In this document: positions 24,931 through 36,987 of the stretch, piece by piece
Numbering within the stretch: the stretch's first letter is position 1
How the letters are laid out: each line of letters begins with the position of its first letter
Assembly (NCBI GenBank): GCA_029961685.1
Contig: JARWKL010000008.1
Location: 36,269,430 to 36,333,429, forward strand
Origin: Aristolochia californica
Taxonomy: Eukaryota; Streptophyta; Magnoliopsida; Piperales; Aristolochiaceae
Reading direction: 5' to 3'
Length of the DNA: 64,000 nucleotides
The notes under the pieces: model-generated
What the model saw: only the letters and a program-made list of their open reading frames with translations
The model's database searches: none
What the model was told of the DNA's origin: nothing
Position numbers and translations under genes: made by a program

Positions 24931-25483
24931 TGTGGTGTTTTGGTCAAGTGGAGGGACTACTAGAGAAAACTTTCGAAATCTTGTAAGAGTACTAGTGTGA
25001 TTGGGGAGAGAGTCTATGAATGAGAACTCCCTCTAATTTACCTATTGTATCTCTTGTTGACCAAGGTTGGACCTCTGGTGGGGACACTAGCATGCCATTG
25101 ATAACATGAGTGAACACTCGGAGGTATTGGCCCCACAAGAACCCGCCACATTATGGTGGGTGATTATTCATTTTTAAGAATTCTTTTTTTTCCCTTGATT
25201 TTATGAGATAGATTTTATCTTTTTTTTTTTTTTTTTTGACTTTAGAATTTTTGTTATTAACAAGTTGTAAATAGAATCGTGGATGATTATTGATGAATGA
25301 ATGAAATTTTATGCTTACTTCTTTCTTCTCGCTCTCTTATTCCTCTTAATTCTTCTTCTCCTTCTTTACAATTCTTCTTCTTCTTCTTCTTCTCGATTTT
25401 TCTTCATCTTCAACTCTATCAAATTCTAGAGCCAATTATTTCCCACTAGATGTGCTTAATTAAAACCTCGTAGGTGTCCCTCA
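24931..25483 (+). repeat. Candidate 5' LTR followed by tRNA-Met primer-binding site
   Basis: TGTGGTGTTTTGG at 24931 and a CA end near 25483 precede TGGTATCAGAG at 25490-25500, the sequence complementary to the 3' end of initiator tRNA-Met. No partner LTR was found, so the left boundary is tentative. The putative leader is interrupted at 26065 by the gypsy element. Confidence 0.35.
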
Positions 25484-25500
25484 TTATCTTGGTATCAGAG

Positions 25501-26064
25501 GTGAAGGTCCCTTGAGTGAACATTCTTCTGCATCGGTGACCCAAATCACAGCATTGTCGATTTCATCTTCAACACCTCCAATTAAAGCACTTTTATGAGA
25601 CCCGATATGCCATTGCCAACTCATCTCCTAGCCTTCATCATTTCATATCTGAACCCCAGTTTTATTGTTGTTGTTGTTGTTTCCATCTCCACTCTCCTCT
25701 AATCTTTGCAACTTCCAGCCATTGTCGTAACCGCTACTTTCCCAATCTCCTCCTTCGACAACACCATTTTTCCCTCTTTGAGCCGACTCATGACGCCCTC
25801 GCATAACCATTGTGTTGTCCAAGCCATTTTCGTCAAACAAAAACTATCACAACACCATCACCCATCATCGCACTAGCCTCTACCGCCATCATTTTTCGAG
25901 GTCATTTGCCACTAGACTCTCAGCTACGCTCATATGTTGATGCCTCTCGCCAGTGTCGTACCCCCTACCATAAAGCCATCTTTCAAACATAGGAAATGAG
26001 CCTTTGATTAATAAGAATCTCGTGAAAAACGAAATCGCGTGAACAAATGCGAAATTTTTATGTG
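25501..26064. other. Leader-like sequence between PBS and gypsy insertion
   Basis: Short open frames on both strands (25643-25840 minus, 25810-25992 plus) have no recognised domain; one is driven by a GTT/AAC trinucleotide run at 25660-25681. Probably part of the element primed at 25490. Confidence 0.3.
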
Positions 26065-26069
26065 TGAAC

Positions 26070-27108
26070 TGATAGATGCCAAATTCTCACATGAGAACTA
26101 GATTAATTAAAATAGAATAGCCCTTATAATTGTGTTATAGGTGGTTATTTTTCGGTTTTCAAATGAAATGTGCATTTATTGAATTTAGCATTAATCACTG
26201 CTTATATTGCATATTTTTCTCTCATGAAATACTCCTGAATTATTTTTCATTGCTTTTAGTTATTTCATTGCTTTTAAGGATTTTTAAGGATTTAATTATG
26301 GAATTTCAGGAGAATATTGTATGGAGAAGGAGATATTTACAAAAATGCCATTAGTGAAAGGGGTAGGTGAATTTTAAGAGAAAATTGATTTGAGACCAGG
26401 AGAGGGAGGAAAAAGAGGGAGATCGAGAGAGTCTCTCAAGCTACAGCCGACCGGTCGAAAGGAAGACCTGAGAGGGCTCCCACTAGCCGTTGTCCGCTGT
26501 GCACCACCTTCATCCACCACCGTCTGGCAACCGAGAACAAACCCGAGGAGACCTCGAGAGAGTCTCCATCATGATGAGTTTGACACTGCCGTTTTCTGCT
26601 CCCTAGACCGAGAGGGCTCCTCCTTCGTCGATTCTAGATTTCGACCACTCTCCTGCGTCGATTCCGCACTTCCCACCAGGACTCGAGAGAGTCGGTTAGA
26701 GGATTTTGGCTCCATTCCATCTTTCGCCGCACCACCTCCCTCGGTGGATTTCTATTCTTCTTCGTCGACGTCGTCTCCACCTCCACAACTCGCTCTTGCA
26801 ATCTGAAGCCCTCAATTTCTGGACATCGCAGCCACCGTGAGAACGAAATTGTTGCCCGAACGAAAGGAAGAAGAAGGGGAGTAATCTATCATTTTATAAT
26901 TTAGTTAGTTTCCTATAGTTTAAACTTAGGTTTTGAATGCTTATTAAATTTGATTTGAGAATTGATGTTTATTGAATATTTGTTTTCCAAATTTTTGAGT
27001 AATTAGCTAGTTAAGGTAGGATTATAATTTAGGTTAGATTCTGGAATCTTAAATCCAATCTCTTATCCATGATTTAAATTAAGAGAATGATTTGTTGTGG
27101 GAATGTTT
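26070..27108 (+). repeat. Truncated 5' LTR of the gypsy element
   Basis: Colinear with 31868 to about 32921 of the 3' LTR up to GGGAATGTTT; beyond that the 3' LTR continues about 350 bp while this copy enters protease coding sequence. The frame at 26390-26806 lies wholly inside the LTR and has a shifted counterpart in the other LTR, so it is not a gene. Confidence 0.92.
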
Positions 27109-30100
27109 CCCAGTTGATTTCATTGTTCTTGATACAAAACCAGTAGTCAATGTGACCAACCAAATTCCTGTCATCCTAGGACGTCCCTTCTTAACCACAT
27201 CTAATGTTGTCATTCATTGTAAAAGTGGTGAGTTGGAGTTGTCTTTTGGAAATTTTAAGGTCACGTTGAATGTGTTTAATGTCGAGCACCATCCACTGAG
27301 TCTGATGATCTGAGTCCTTCATTTAAGATAGAGACCGTTATGCTTGATGATGAATCCACTCTTGAATCTTATGAGTCTTACATAACATCTTTAGACATGG
27401 ACTATTTTGATGAGGAATCAGATTTTTGAGAGGTTGACTCTTTACTCAGTTTTGTACCTCTGTTGGAGGAAGCTTATGAGGTTGTCACAACTGATCATCC
27501 ACAAGATCTTCATCTTAACTTGGACAAACCTCTTGAAATTCCCAGGCTAGATCTTAAGCCACTTCCTCCCATGTTTAAGTATACGTTCTAGGGGCCCATG
27601 AACTCCTTGCCAGTCATTATTGCCTCTGATTTGAGTACTAAGTAGGAGGAACAATTGACTGAAGTTTTACATGCACACAGAGATGCATTGGGGTGGACTC
27701 TTGATAACTTAAAATGGATTAGCCCCTCTTTATGCATGCATTGTATTCATTTGGAGGAGGGGACTAAAGCCTCACATGAGATGCAACGTAGGTTAAATCC
27801 CCATATGCAGGAGGTTGTGAGAGAAGAAGTCATCAGGTTGCTTATGTCAGGCATCATTTACCTTATTTCTGATAGCACCTGGGTGAATCCAATTCAAGTT
27901 GTCCCTAAGAAAGGGGGGATAACGATAATGAAAAATGAGAGTGGTGAATTGATTCCCACAAGAACTACCACCAAGTGGCGTGTCTGCATTGACTATAGAA
28001 AACTTAATTCCGCCACTAGGAAGGATCACTTCCCACTACCTTTCATTGATCAGATGCTAGAGCGATTGGTCGGCCACAATTTTTATTGCTTCCCATTGCT
28101 CCAGAAGACCAGGAAAAGACCACATTCACGTGTCTGTTTGGCAACTTTGCTTACAGATGCATGCCTTTTGGTTTATGCAATGCACCCGCCACTTTCCAAT
28201 GGTGCATGATGAGTATCTTTTCTGACAAGATTTGTGAATTTTTAGAGGTCTTTATGGATGACTTTTCTGTGTTTGGCTCTATCTTTGAGACATGTCTGCA
28301 CAATCTTTCACTCATAATGTCCCGTTGCATTAAGTCCAATTTAGTCTTGAATTGGGAGAAATTCCACTTCGTGTTAAAAGAAGGAATTATTTTAGGACAT
28401 GTAGTGTCTGAGCGGGGTATAGAAGTGGACAAAGCCAAGGTTGACCCAATTGCCAATCTATCACCAAGGGGGTGTGTTCTTTCCTTGGCCATGCTGGGTT
28501 CTATAGGCACTTCATTAAGGACTTTAGCAAAATTTCTCGTCCTTTGACGAATTTGATTGCTCAAGATGTTGCTTTTGCCTTTGATCATGCATGTATTCAT
28601 GCTTTTGAGACACTGAAGAAATGTTTGTCCACTACACCCATTGTCCAACCCCTACTTAGTCTTTACCTTTTGAGATGATGTGTGATGCCTCTGATTATGC
28701 ATTGGGGGTTGTTTTGGGGCAAAAGGCGCATAAAATTCCCTATGTCATTCAGTATGCTAGTCGCACTCTTCATGATGCTCAATTGAATTACACTACCATT
28801 GAGAAGGAGTTGCTAGCTGTTGTGTTTGCCATGAACAAATTCAGATCATATCTGTTAGGGTTAAATATTATAGTGTTCACTGATCATTCTGCTTTGAAGT
28901 ACTTATTATCCATCAAGGACACTAAACCTCGCTCGATTAGATGAATCTTGCAATTGCAAGAATCTGACCTTGAGATTCGAGATAAGAACGGTTGTGAGAA
29001 TGTTGTTACTGATCATCTATCTAGGATCTATGTAGCACCTCAGGAAGGATCCCTTCCCTGATGAACAACTTCTCCAAGTATCCCAGTTGCCTTGGTTTAC
29101 TGACATAGTCAATTATCTTGTACCTCGTAAGATTCCTGATTATTGGAGTAAACAAGATCGGTTGAAATTCTTTTCCCAATTCAAACATTTTTTTTGGCAT
29201 GACCTTTATTTTTTCAAGGTCTGTCCAGACCAAGTCATTAGGTGTTGTGTACCTGAGCAAGACATTGCCAACATTCTTGAATTTTGTCATTCCCACACAA
29301 TTGGTGGACATCTTGGTGCTCGAAAGACCGCAGCTAAAGTCTTGCAATTTGGTTTCTATTGGCCTTCATTATTTAGAGATGCCCATGAGTTTTGTCGTGT
29401 GTGTGATAGATGCCAATGGACTGGTTGTTTGTCTAGGAAGAACTTGATGCCTCTTAACCCCATTCTTATTGTTGAATTGTTTGATGTGTGGGGTATTGAC
29501 TTCATGGGTCCTTTTTCTGTCTCGTTCGGCTATCAATACATCCTTGTTGCTGTTGAATATCTCTCTAGATGGATTGAAGCTATTGAATGTAAGACAAATG
29601 ATATCAAAGTGGTGGTAAAGTTTTTAAAATAAAACATCTTTAATCAGTTTGGTACCCCGAGATCGATCATCAGTGAAGGGGGATCTCATTTTTGTAACAG
29701 AGCATTTGAGACCTTGTTGAAGAAATACTCCATCACTCATTGGGTGTCCACTCCGTGCCACCCGCAAACTTGTAGTCAAGTGGAAATCTCTAATAGGGAG
29801 ATCAAATGGATTTTGGAGAAGTCGGTTCGCTTTGATAGGAAAGGTTGGTCCACTTGATTGGACGATGCTTTATGGGTCGATCGAACCGCTTATAAGACTC
29901 CTATTGGGATGTCTCCATTTCGCCTTGTGTTCGGCAAAGCATGTCATCTACCTGTTGAGCTTGAGCATAGAGCTTATTGGGCCATTAAGGCTTTGAATTT
30001 TGATTTGGCTCAAGTGAGTGAGGAGAGGACATTGCAATTGAATGAGTTGGAGGAGATACGTCATGATGCTTATGAGAATGTCAAACTGTATAAGGAGCGA

Positions 30101-30389
30101 ACAAGGCCTTTACATGATAAATCTATTTTTTGCAAGTCTTTTATTATTGGGCAGAATGTTACTTTATAACTCACGATTGTATTTGTTTCCAGGGAAGCTG
30201 AGATCCAGGTGGTCAGGTTCATTTGAGGTTACACAAGTGTTTCCTCATGGCGCTGTTGAGATCCGCAATCACGGAGACGGGTCGGTCTTCAAAGTTAATT
30301 GTCAGAGGCTCAAACCGTATCTTGAGAATGTCCCAACACCAGAGGAGGTGATGGTGATTCTCTTGGAGGAACCCGTCCACTCGTCTTGA
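27109..30389 (+). pseudogene. Gypsy pol remnant: protease, RT, RNase H, integrase
   Basis: Starts mid-protein at PVDFIVLD, followed by the protease C-terminal motif ILGRPFL. RT (27650-28540) shows WRVCIDYRKLN and FMDDFSVFG, with a frame change near 28085. RNase H (28675-28944) shows DASDYALG and TDHSALK. Integrase (29087-30160) has an HHCC zinc site (HSHTIGGH, then CRVCDRC), D in GIDFMGP, and SNREIKW after the third acidic residue. The second catalytic Asp is replaced by Glu (IISEGGSH). Stops occur near 27310, 27429, 28942, 29630 and 29858, so it is dead. Confidence 0.9.
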
Positions 30390-31852
30390 CTGCGACAGCG
30401 TCTTACTTAAGACTATAAACTTAGCATATTATGGGCAATTCCCACGTTTTTATCCCTTTGTACATTACAATTTTTATTTTTGGTTTATTCATTCTTACTT
30501 ATGTTGATTTTAGTGATTGTTAGCTGGTTTGTTTGATGATGTGTCATGCTCTAGGTTTGGGGGTGTTTGCTGATATCTCTTTTCCTTACACTATTTTGGC
30601 TTTGCTTTACTTCTTGTGTTGCCAATGGAGCATGTGGTTTCCATGAGTTTTATTATTCTTTAGCTGTTATTCTTTTTTGTAGTCGTTCTAGTGTTTTAAC
30701 TTTACCCCATTGAGGACAATGTCAGGTTTAGGTTGGGGGGGGGGGGGGGGGGGGGGGGGGATGACTTTTTAATGTCTTAGCAATGATTTTCTTTTGATTT
30801 TTGTTTGTGGTTTTCAAATTACTCCTCTTAGTATGTGGTTAACTTTAGTAGAGTTAAAATAAGTTGCTCAAATGTGTTTCAATTTTTTTTGTAAAACTGT
30901 GTAGAATATGCATATTAGAATTCTGATATCATTTTTTGTGATCCATGAGAATTCAGTGGGATAACTTACTATTGCATTAGACTTGGAACTCAGTTGCAAA
31001 AGAGGACATGTAAATCTAGTGTTGATCTATGTTAGTCTGAATAGTCTAGTATGCCTATTTGATCATATTCTTTTTTATATCTCAGTGAAATTCTTTGTTG
31101 TAATGTATGAATGCAAATGGAAATGCTCTTGCTTGCAAAAGGCAGATAACCTCAGAAACAGCCTGGGAAAACCCAGGGACATGCACCTGAACAGTCGGTT
31201 ACTTAAAACATAAGTGCATGTACAGTGAGGGCGAATACAAAATGGTGGTAATACCAAAAATTATGATGGTAATAGCAAAAAATGGTTTTAAATCTGGAAG
31301 CAATGAGTTTCCTTAACTTTTATGATGAATTGTAAGTTGAAAAAAGTTGCAGGTTGAAATATATATACTTCTTTTGTGAGATTGTCAGACAACAAGCTTA
31401 CTCTAGTATTCTCTCTTAATTGTGATATGACCAGGATTTTATTGTTATCTGTTGCCTCTTTGTTCTGTTGAAGTAATTGTTTATGGGTCACATTGGTTCA
31501 GGTGGAGTAACAGTGAGTGTATTTGATTGATAATGTATTATATTTTACACAGGTTTTCAAATTGAGCAGGGTATCAAAGTATTTTCAGACATTTTACGAT
31601 ACTAAGTGTTAGTCATATGCTAATGAGGAGTAGATTTTCTTCACTTTTCTTTTTATATTGTTGATTTAGATGAATTTGTTGGTAAATTCCATGCAAAACC
31701 TCACGAGACACAACTCGTCCACTACCGTAAAGTAGGGGTTTAACGGCTTGTTGCATACGCTAAATGCAATCATGTTCCCTACGAAAGTGGCATTTTGTTT
31801 TCCTAGGCTTAATTTTGGTTCTGTTGTTGTGTTGCTAGGGACTAGCAAAGAC
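30390..31852. other. Gypsy 3' non-coding region with 26-nt G run
   Basis: Long untranslated stretch between integrase and the 3' LTR. It holds GGTTTGGGGGTG near 30555 and an uninterrupted 26-nt G run at 30735-30760. The short frames on both strands have no recognised domains. Confidence 0.75.
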
Positions 31853-31867
31853 TTAAATTTGGGGGTG
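31853..31867 (+). other. Polypurine tract of the gypsy element
   Basis: AAATTTGGGGGTG abuts the TGATAG start of the 3' LTR, as expected for the plus-strand primer. Confidence 0.75.
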
Positions 31868-33275
31868 TGATAGATACCAAATTTTGACATGAGAACTAGG
31901 TTAATTAAAATAGAATATCCCTTATAATTGTGTTGTAGGTGGTTATTTAATGTTTTTCAAATGAAACGTTCATTTATTGAATTTGGCATTAATCACTGCT
32001 TATATTGCATATTTTTCTCTCCTGAAATACTCCTAAATTATTTTTCATTGCTTTTAGGGTTTATTTCATTGCTTTTAATGATTTTTAAGGATTAAATTAT
32101 GGAATTTCAGGAGAATATTGTGTGGAGAAGGAGTTATTTATAGAAATGCCATTAGTGTAAGGGGTAGGTGAATTTTAAGGGAAAATCGATTTGAGACAAG
32201 GAGGGGGAGGAAAAAGAGGGAGCTCGAGAGAGTCTCTCATGCTACAACCGACCGGTCGAAGGGAAGACTTGAGAGGGCTCCCTCTAGCCGTCGTCCGCTG
32301 TGCACCACCTTCGTCCACCGCCGTCTGGCAACAGAGAACAGACCCGAGGTGACCTTGAGAGAGTCTCCATTGCGGTGAGTTCGACATTGCCATTTTCTAC
32401 TCACCAGGCCGAGAGGTGACCCGAGAGGGCTCCTCCTTCGTCGATTCCAGATTCCAACCACCCTCAGTTGTCTATTCCGCACTTCCGACCAGGACTTGAG
32501 AGAGCCAGTCAGAGGATTTCAGCTTCATTCCATCTTTCGCCACACCACCTCCCTCGGTGGATTTCTATTCTTCTTCGCCGACGTCGTCTCCACCTCCGGC
32601 AGCTCACTCTTGCAATCCGAAGCCCTCAATTTCTGGAAATCTCATCAATCGTGAGAACGAAATTGCTGCCCGAGCGAAAGGAAGAAGAAGGGGAGTAATC
32701 CATCATTTTATAATTTAATTAGTTTCCTATAGTTTGAACTTAAGTTTTAAATGCTTATTAAATTTGATTTGAGAATGGATGTTTATTGAATATTTGTTTT
32801 TTGAATTTTTGAGTAATTAGCTATTTAGGGCAGGATTATAATTTAGGTTGGATTCTGGAATCTTAAATCCAATCTCTTATCCATGATTTAAATTAAGAGA
32901 ATGATTTTTTGTGGGAATGTTTGGATTAAAGTTTTAGTGAATTGAATAGGAAACCTGAATTACACGCCTGCCCTATTTTGTAATTCTAGCATCATCACAA
33001 TAGGAAATTGATTCTCTGCATTCTATTGTAATCCAATCTCTGTCATTAACTCTAGGCGTCCGAGAGGGGCTCGAGAGAGGCACGAATCACGATAGAATCC
33101 AGAGTTGATGTTTCCTGTTGTGCAAGTAGTTAATTAGATCATTTCTTGATAATTTAGGATATAATCAGTGTTTAGTTCAGATTAATTCATCATATTTGGT
33201 TAGGCTACTTGACTGAAGAATACACAAAATTCAGTCCTCCCTATGGATATCACCCTCGCTTACCGCTAGATTACA
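31868..33275 (+). repeat. 3' LTR of the gypsy element (1408 bp)
   Basis: From TGATAGATACC to ATTACA, followed by the TGAAC duplication. Contains a GA-rich, CG-containing segment (about 32200-32700) shared with the 5' LTR. Confidence 0.9.
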
Positions 33276-33280
33276 TGAAC

Positions 33281-34136
33281 GATTCGTATGTTTGGGAGGT
33301 ATAAAAGCGGACGTAATTAAATGTCATAACATAAACATAGTGTGAGAGTCGCACATGTGAAAAAAATGTTCATACTCGAGGATTGCCTGCTCATTTATTT
33401 TAGGTCAAGTTTACCATCTACTTTATGTATGTCGACTTGATCAGCCCCAAATGGTGTATGAGGTTACGCCATTCCGAGCCCTCTTTTGGTATTACATTGT
33501 TTGTCTTAGATATATATTTTTATGTTGGTGGCTAGTTTCTTTCCTTGTTTAAACTACTTGAGCCAAGATTTGACCTCAAGACCCATGCATGTTTCTAAAA
33601 ACTTACTTTTCTCAATTGATTGTGGTACATGTGTGCATTCAATTCTTAGTGTTAATTTCTTATCTTGGCCAGTCAGTGCATTTTCCTTCCATGAGATTAA
33701 CTTTTTCTTTACCTTAGAGGTGTTTTCCCTTTTGTTTTGTTGTTTTATTGATTTGAATCTTGACTAGTCACAAAACAAACAAATAAGTAATTAACTTTAA
33801 ATTGCTTTGAGTTTGTTTGGACCTTACTTGCTAGAATTCAGTAGTACATGCATATGTAGTGGTCTCATCATGTTAGGCATTGCTTCATCTTCCATTCTAC
33901 ACAACCAAGATGACACACTCAAACAAATCTTGGAATAGTTAGGCACCATCAATGATTTCAATTCTTGAAAAGGAAAAGTCAAGTTAGGTCTCCTAAAGGT
34001 TATGATATTGAAGATGAAGATTTTTCTCGTGCATGCCCTCACATATTCCCTCCTTATAGGAACCACACTTCCTACATCCTGCTCCATGATGGGTGTTTGT
34101 GACTTGAATTTTAAAAAATATAAAACTTGAATGTAC
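33281..34136. other. Non-coding stretch after the gypsy element
   Basis: No domain or boundary was recognised. It should continue the sequence interrupted at 26064, after the TGAAC duplication. Confidence 0.35.
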
Positions 34137-35338
34137 TCTATTAGTTGGAATTTACATAAAAAAGATTTGTCTCTCTTTGAATCCATGTGTATGTTCAAAT
34201 ACACAATTACAAGAAATCTCCTCTGATATTTGGCAACATTCTACCTCTAGCAGGCTCTTCTATCTTGCTTCTAAGGTTCTAGAAGAACCTCTCAAGTAAA
34301 ATGGAAATTTTGAAGGAAAATAAAAGCTTACACTCTTTGATTCTTGGAGAGACAACCTTCTCTTTTAAATTGTCCAAGCATCCAACTTTAATGCACACTT
34401 TGAAATGGATTTGGAGCTTGACTAAGTGATTCAAGGAGTTGGTTTTGAGAAAAGTGGAAGGAATTTGCAAATAATGTTTTTCTCTCTCAAAAAATACAAT
34501 TATGAATGGATTTTCAAGGTTGAGTTCTTTGAATGCTATAAGTATGCCAATAATTACTCATTAACCTCTCAAAAACATATTTGGTGGGGTATTTATAAGT
34601 TCCCCAAGCCAAACTAGCTATTATTTACCTGCTTGCAAAGAGCTGACATCCCATTGATTGGTCAATGTACACTTTTAAATAAAAGAAATTAATTTAAAAT
34701 CATGTGCACACCACTATAATACAAGATGTTTTGTTATATGTGTTTCCCTATTGGTTTTCATCGCCTAAAAGCTCGTGCTTGAAAATTTTCACTAATCTGA
34801 GCTCTATTAATTGGAATTTACATAAAAGAGATTTTGACTCTCTTTGAAGCCATGTGTATGTTCAAATACATGATTACAAGAAATCTCTCCCAATATTGGA
34901 AAAATTCTAGCTCTAGCAAGCTCTTCTATCTTGCTTCTAAGGTTCTAGATGAACCTTCCAAGTAAAATGGAAATTTTCAAAGAAAAGAAAAGCTTACACT
35001 CTTTGATTCTTAGAGAGACAACCTTCTCCTTTAAATCGCCCAAGCCTCCAACCTTGATGCCCACTTTGAAATGGGATTTGGAGCTTGACTAAGTGAATTC
35101 AAGGAGTTGGTTTTGAGAAAAGTGGAAGCAATTTTCAAAGAATATTTTTCTCTCAAAAAAATGCACTTATGAATGAATTTTCAAGGTTGAGAGCTTTGAA
35201 TGTAGTAATTATGCCAATAAATGCTCATTAACCTCTCAAAACCATGTTTGGTGGGGGTATTAATAAGTTCCCCAAGCCAAACTAGCTATTATTTTCCCAC
35301 TTGCAAAGAGCTGACCTCTCATTGATTGGTCAATGTAA
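34137..35338. repeat. Tandem duplication, two units 668 bp apart
   Basis: Segments 34137 to about 34675 and 34805-35338 share long colinear blocks, including TTGGAATTTACATAAAA near the start, CTTCTAAGGTTCTAGA, GGAGCTTGACTAAGTGA and CCAAGCCAAACTAGCTATTA near the end. They are moderately diverged. No coding frame is preserved in both, so neither is scored as a gene. Confidence 0.88.
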
Positions 35339-35342
35339 AGTG

Positions 35343-35806
35343 AATGATCGATCAATCGAGTGTAGTAACCATATTTTTTTGTCAAAAATGGTTTATTGAT
35401 CAATTGGTATGATCGATCAATATTGTACCATTGGGCCTGACAAGTTAAGTTGATCAATCAGTGCACAAAGATTGATTAATCATGCATTAAAGTTACAAGT
35501 TGTGCAAATACATGTATGATTGATCAGTGTCTACGCTATGATCAATCATGGATTGAGTCCCTTATTGGTATGGTTCTACTTGATCAATTAGACTAACTGG
35601 GTGATCGATCATGCTTTACATTTTTTCATGCCTAGACATGTATGATCGATCAATCCATAGGGAATGATTGATCATGCTTTACAGTACAATTTGACAAAGT
35701 CCTCGTTGATCGATCAATGCTCACATATTGATCGATCTTAATTTATATTTCTTTCCAGTACACATTCTGGTTGATCGATCATTGGTAGATGACGCTCGAT
35801 CAATCA
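35343..35806. repeat. Array of degenerate TGATCGATCA palindromes
   Basis: About 15 copies of a 10-12 nt palindrome (forms ATGATCGATCAAT, TTGATCAATCA, ATTGATCGATC) spaced mostly 20-50 nt apart in 464 bp. The spacer sequences mostly differ, so this is not a simple satellite. It begins where the second unit of the 668-bp duplication ends. Confidence 0.9.
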
Positions 35807-36242
35807 AAAACCAATTTTGAGAAATTAACTTCAGAGCATGAAATCTTTTATTCATAAGTTGTTCTAACATGTTTAAAGGTCTGACATGTATTGGTAAAAT
35901 ATGTTACGAATGCAAGTTTCCTATAGCACCAAAAATTATAAGTTGTACCTCAATTTTGAAGAGTTGGGGCTACTTTTATTACAAGTGTAGATTCTTTAAA
36001 ATTTTCTAGAATACTTCGACTCTTATATTCATTTCTTCATTTTTTCTCTTGTGGGGGTTTCTTCAAGATGGTTTAACATTTTTTTGAAGCTTGAGGTTCT
36101 GAGATGCTTGTGCCGGTTATTTTGTATAGACCTTGATTTCTGTGTCTCAAGGAAGTAGGGCATTTGACATACTAAATTTTGAATTATTAGATTGCTTAAG
36201 TTCTTTTATTATCAAACTATGGTTGTGAGTCAATACTCAATC
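35807..36242. other. Non-coding retroelement-like stretch
   Basis: The part at about 36055-36235 resembles 49905-50095 (TTCTTCAAGATG, TTTTGTATAGACCT, a TTATCAT/ATCAAA motif). This suggests a shared retroelement leader or LTR. No coding sequence. Confidence 0.35.
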
Positions 36243-36544
36243 AATAAAAATAATGAAACACATAAAGGTGAAGGCCCCTACATTTGATGGTCATTTGGAT
36301 CCATGGGTATTTTCCACATGGTTTCGTGAGATGGATAAATTTTTTGAGTGGTATGAGCAATCCGAGGATAGAAAACTCAGGTTTGGAAAATTGAAATTAA
36401 TAGGCAGTGCTCAATTTTTCTTGGATAGGATCCCTAATATCCCTACATCAATCATGATTATCCTTCAACCAAGACCCCTATTACTCATTGGGACGAAATG
36501 AAAATCAATTTACAAACAAAATACCTTTCCTCTCCCTATAGAAG

Positions 36545-36987
36545 TGTTGAATTTAGGACCCCATGATTGAAACCTCGAGCAAATGAGTGAGGGAGAAGAA
36601 AAAGAGAAAAGAGAGAGAGAAAGAGAGAGCCAGCTCGGTAGAGAGGAGAGAAGAGAAAAGAGAAAAAAAAGAGTTTAGACTACAGAGAGATTCTTCACGA
36701 GTTGAGAAGTGGAGAGCTTGATTGAACCTTTCAACCAAGACCCCTATTTATACTATTTTTGTTACAGATTTAGACATAAGATAGGATCCCTAATATCCCT
36801 ACATCAATCCAAATCTATATAAATCAAGGGAAGAAAATTCAATTTCATTAATCTAGGAAGATTGACAAATCTTCCAACTCATGTGATAAGGATGTCAGCT
36901 CATGTGATGACTCATCACGCCACCTCACATGATCACGTGGTGGGACCCACCAGCTCGTGTGATCATGGTGGGTCCCACCTTGTAATA
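36545..36987 (-). mobile_element. Solo copia LTR inside gypsy gag
   Basis: Minus orientation; edges TGTTGAATTTAGGACC and CCTTGTAATA (decayed from CA-terminal TGTAACA). Flanking 5 bp are AGAAG and AGAAA, four of five matching. Same family as the LTR at 48736-49253. Removing it rejoins the gag sequence. Confidence 0.8.

Larger units (their letters stand above)
26070..33275 (+). mobile_element. Ty3/gypsy (Athila/Tat-like) element with deleted gag
   Basis: Bounded by TGATAGAT...TTACA and flanked by a perfect 5-bp duplication, TGAAC (26065-26069 and 33276-33280). Order: partial 5' LTR, protease, RT, RNase H, integrase, long non-coding 3' region, polypurine tract, 3' LTR. The pol order (RT-RNase H-integrase) defines gypsy; the FMDDFSVFG reverse-transcriptase motif and the G-rich 3' region suit the Athila/Tat group. 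The 5' LTR end, primer-binding site, gag and protease N-terminus are absent. Confidence 0.92.

Noticed and set aside
26390..26806. 138-codon open frame rich in Arg and Ser
   Set aside because: Lies entirely within the gypsy 5' LTR; the equivalent part of the 3' LTR has frame changes, so it is LTR sequence rather than a gene.
35343..35806. CRISPR-like appearance of short repeats with unique spacers
   Set aside because: Repeats are 10-12 nt, degenerate and irregularly spaced in a plant genome; no cas genes.
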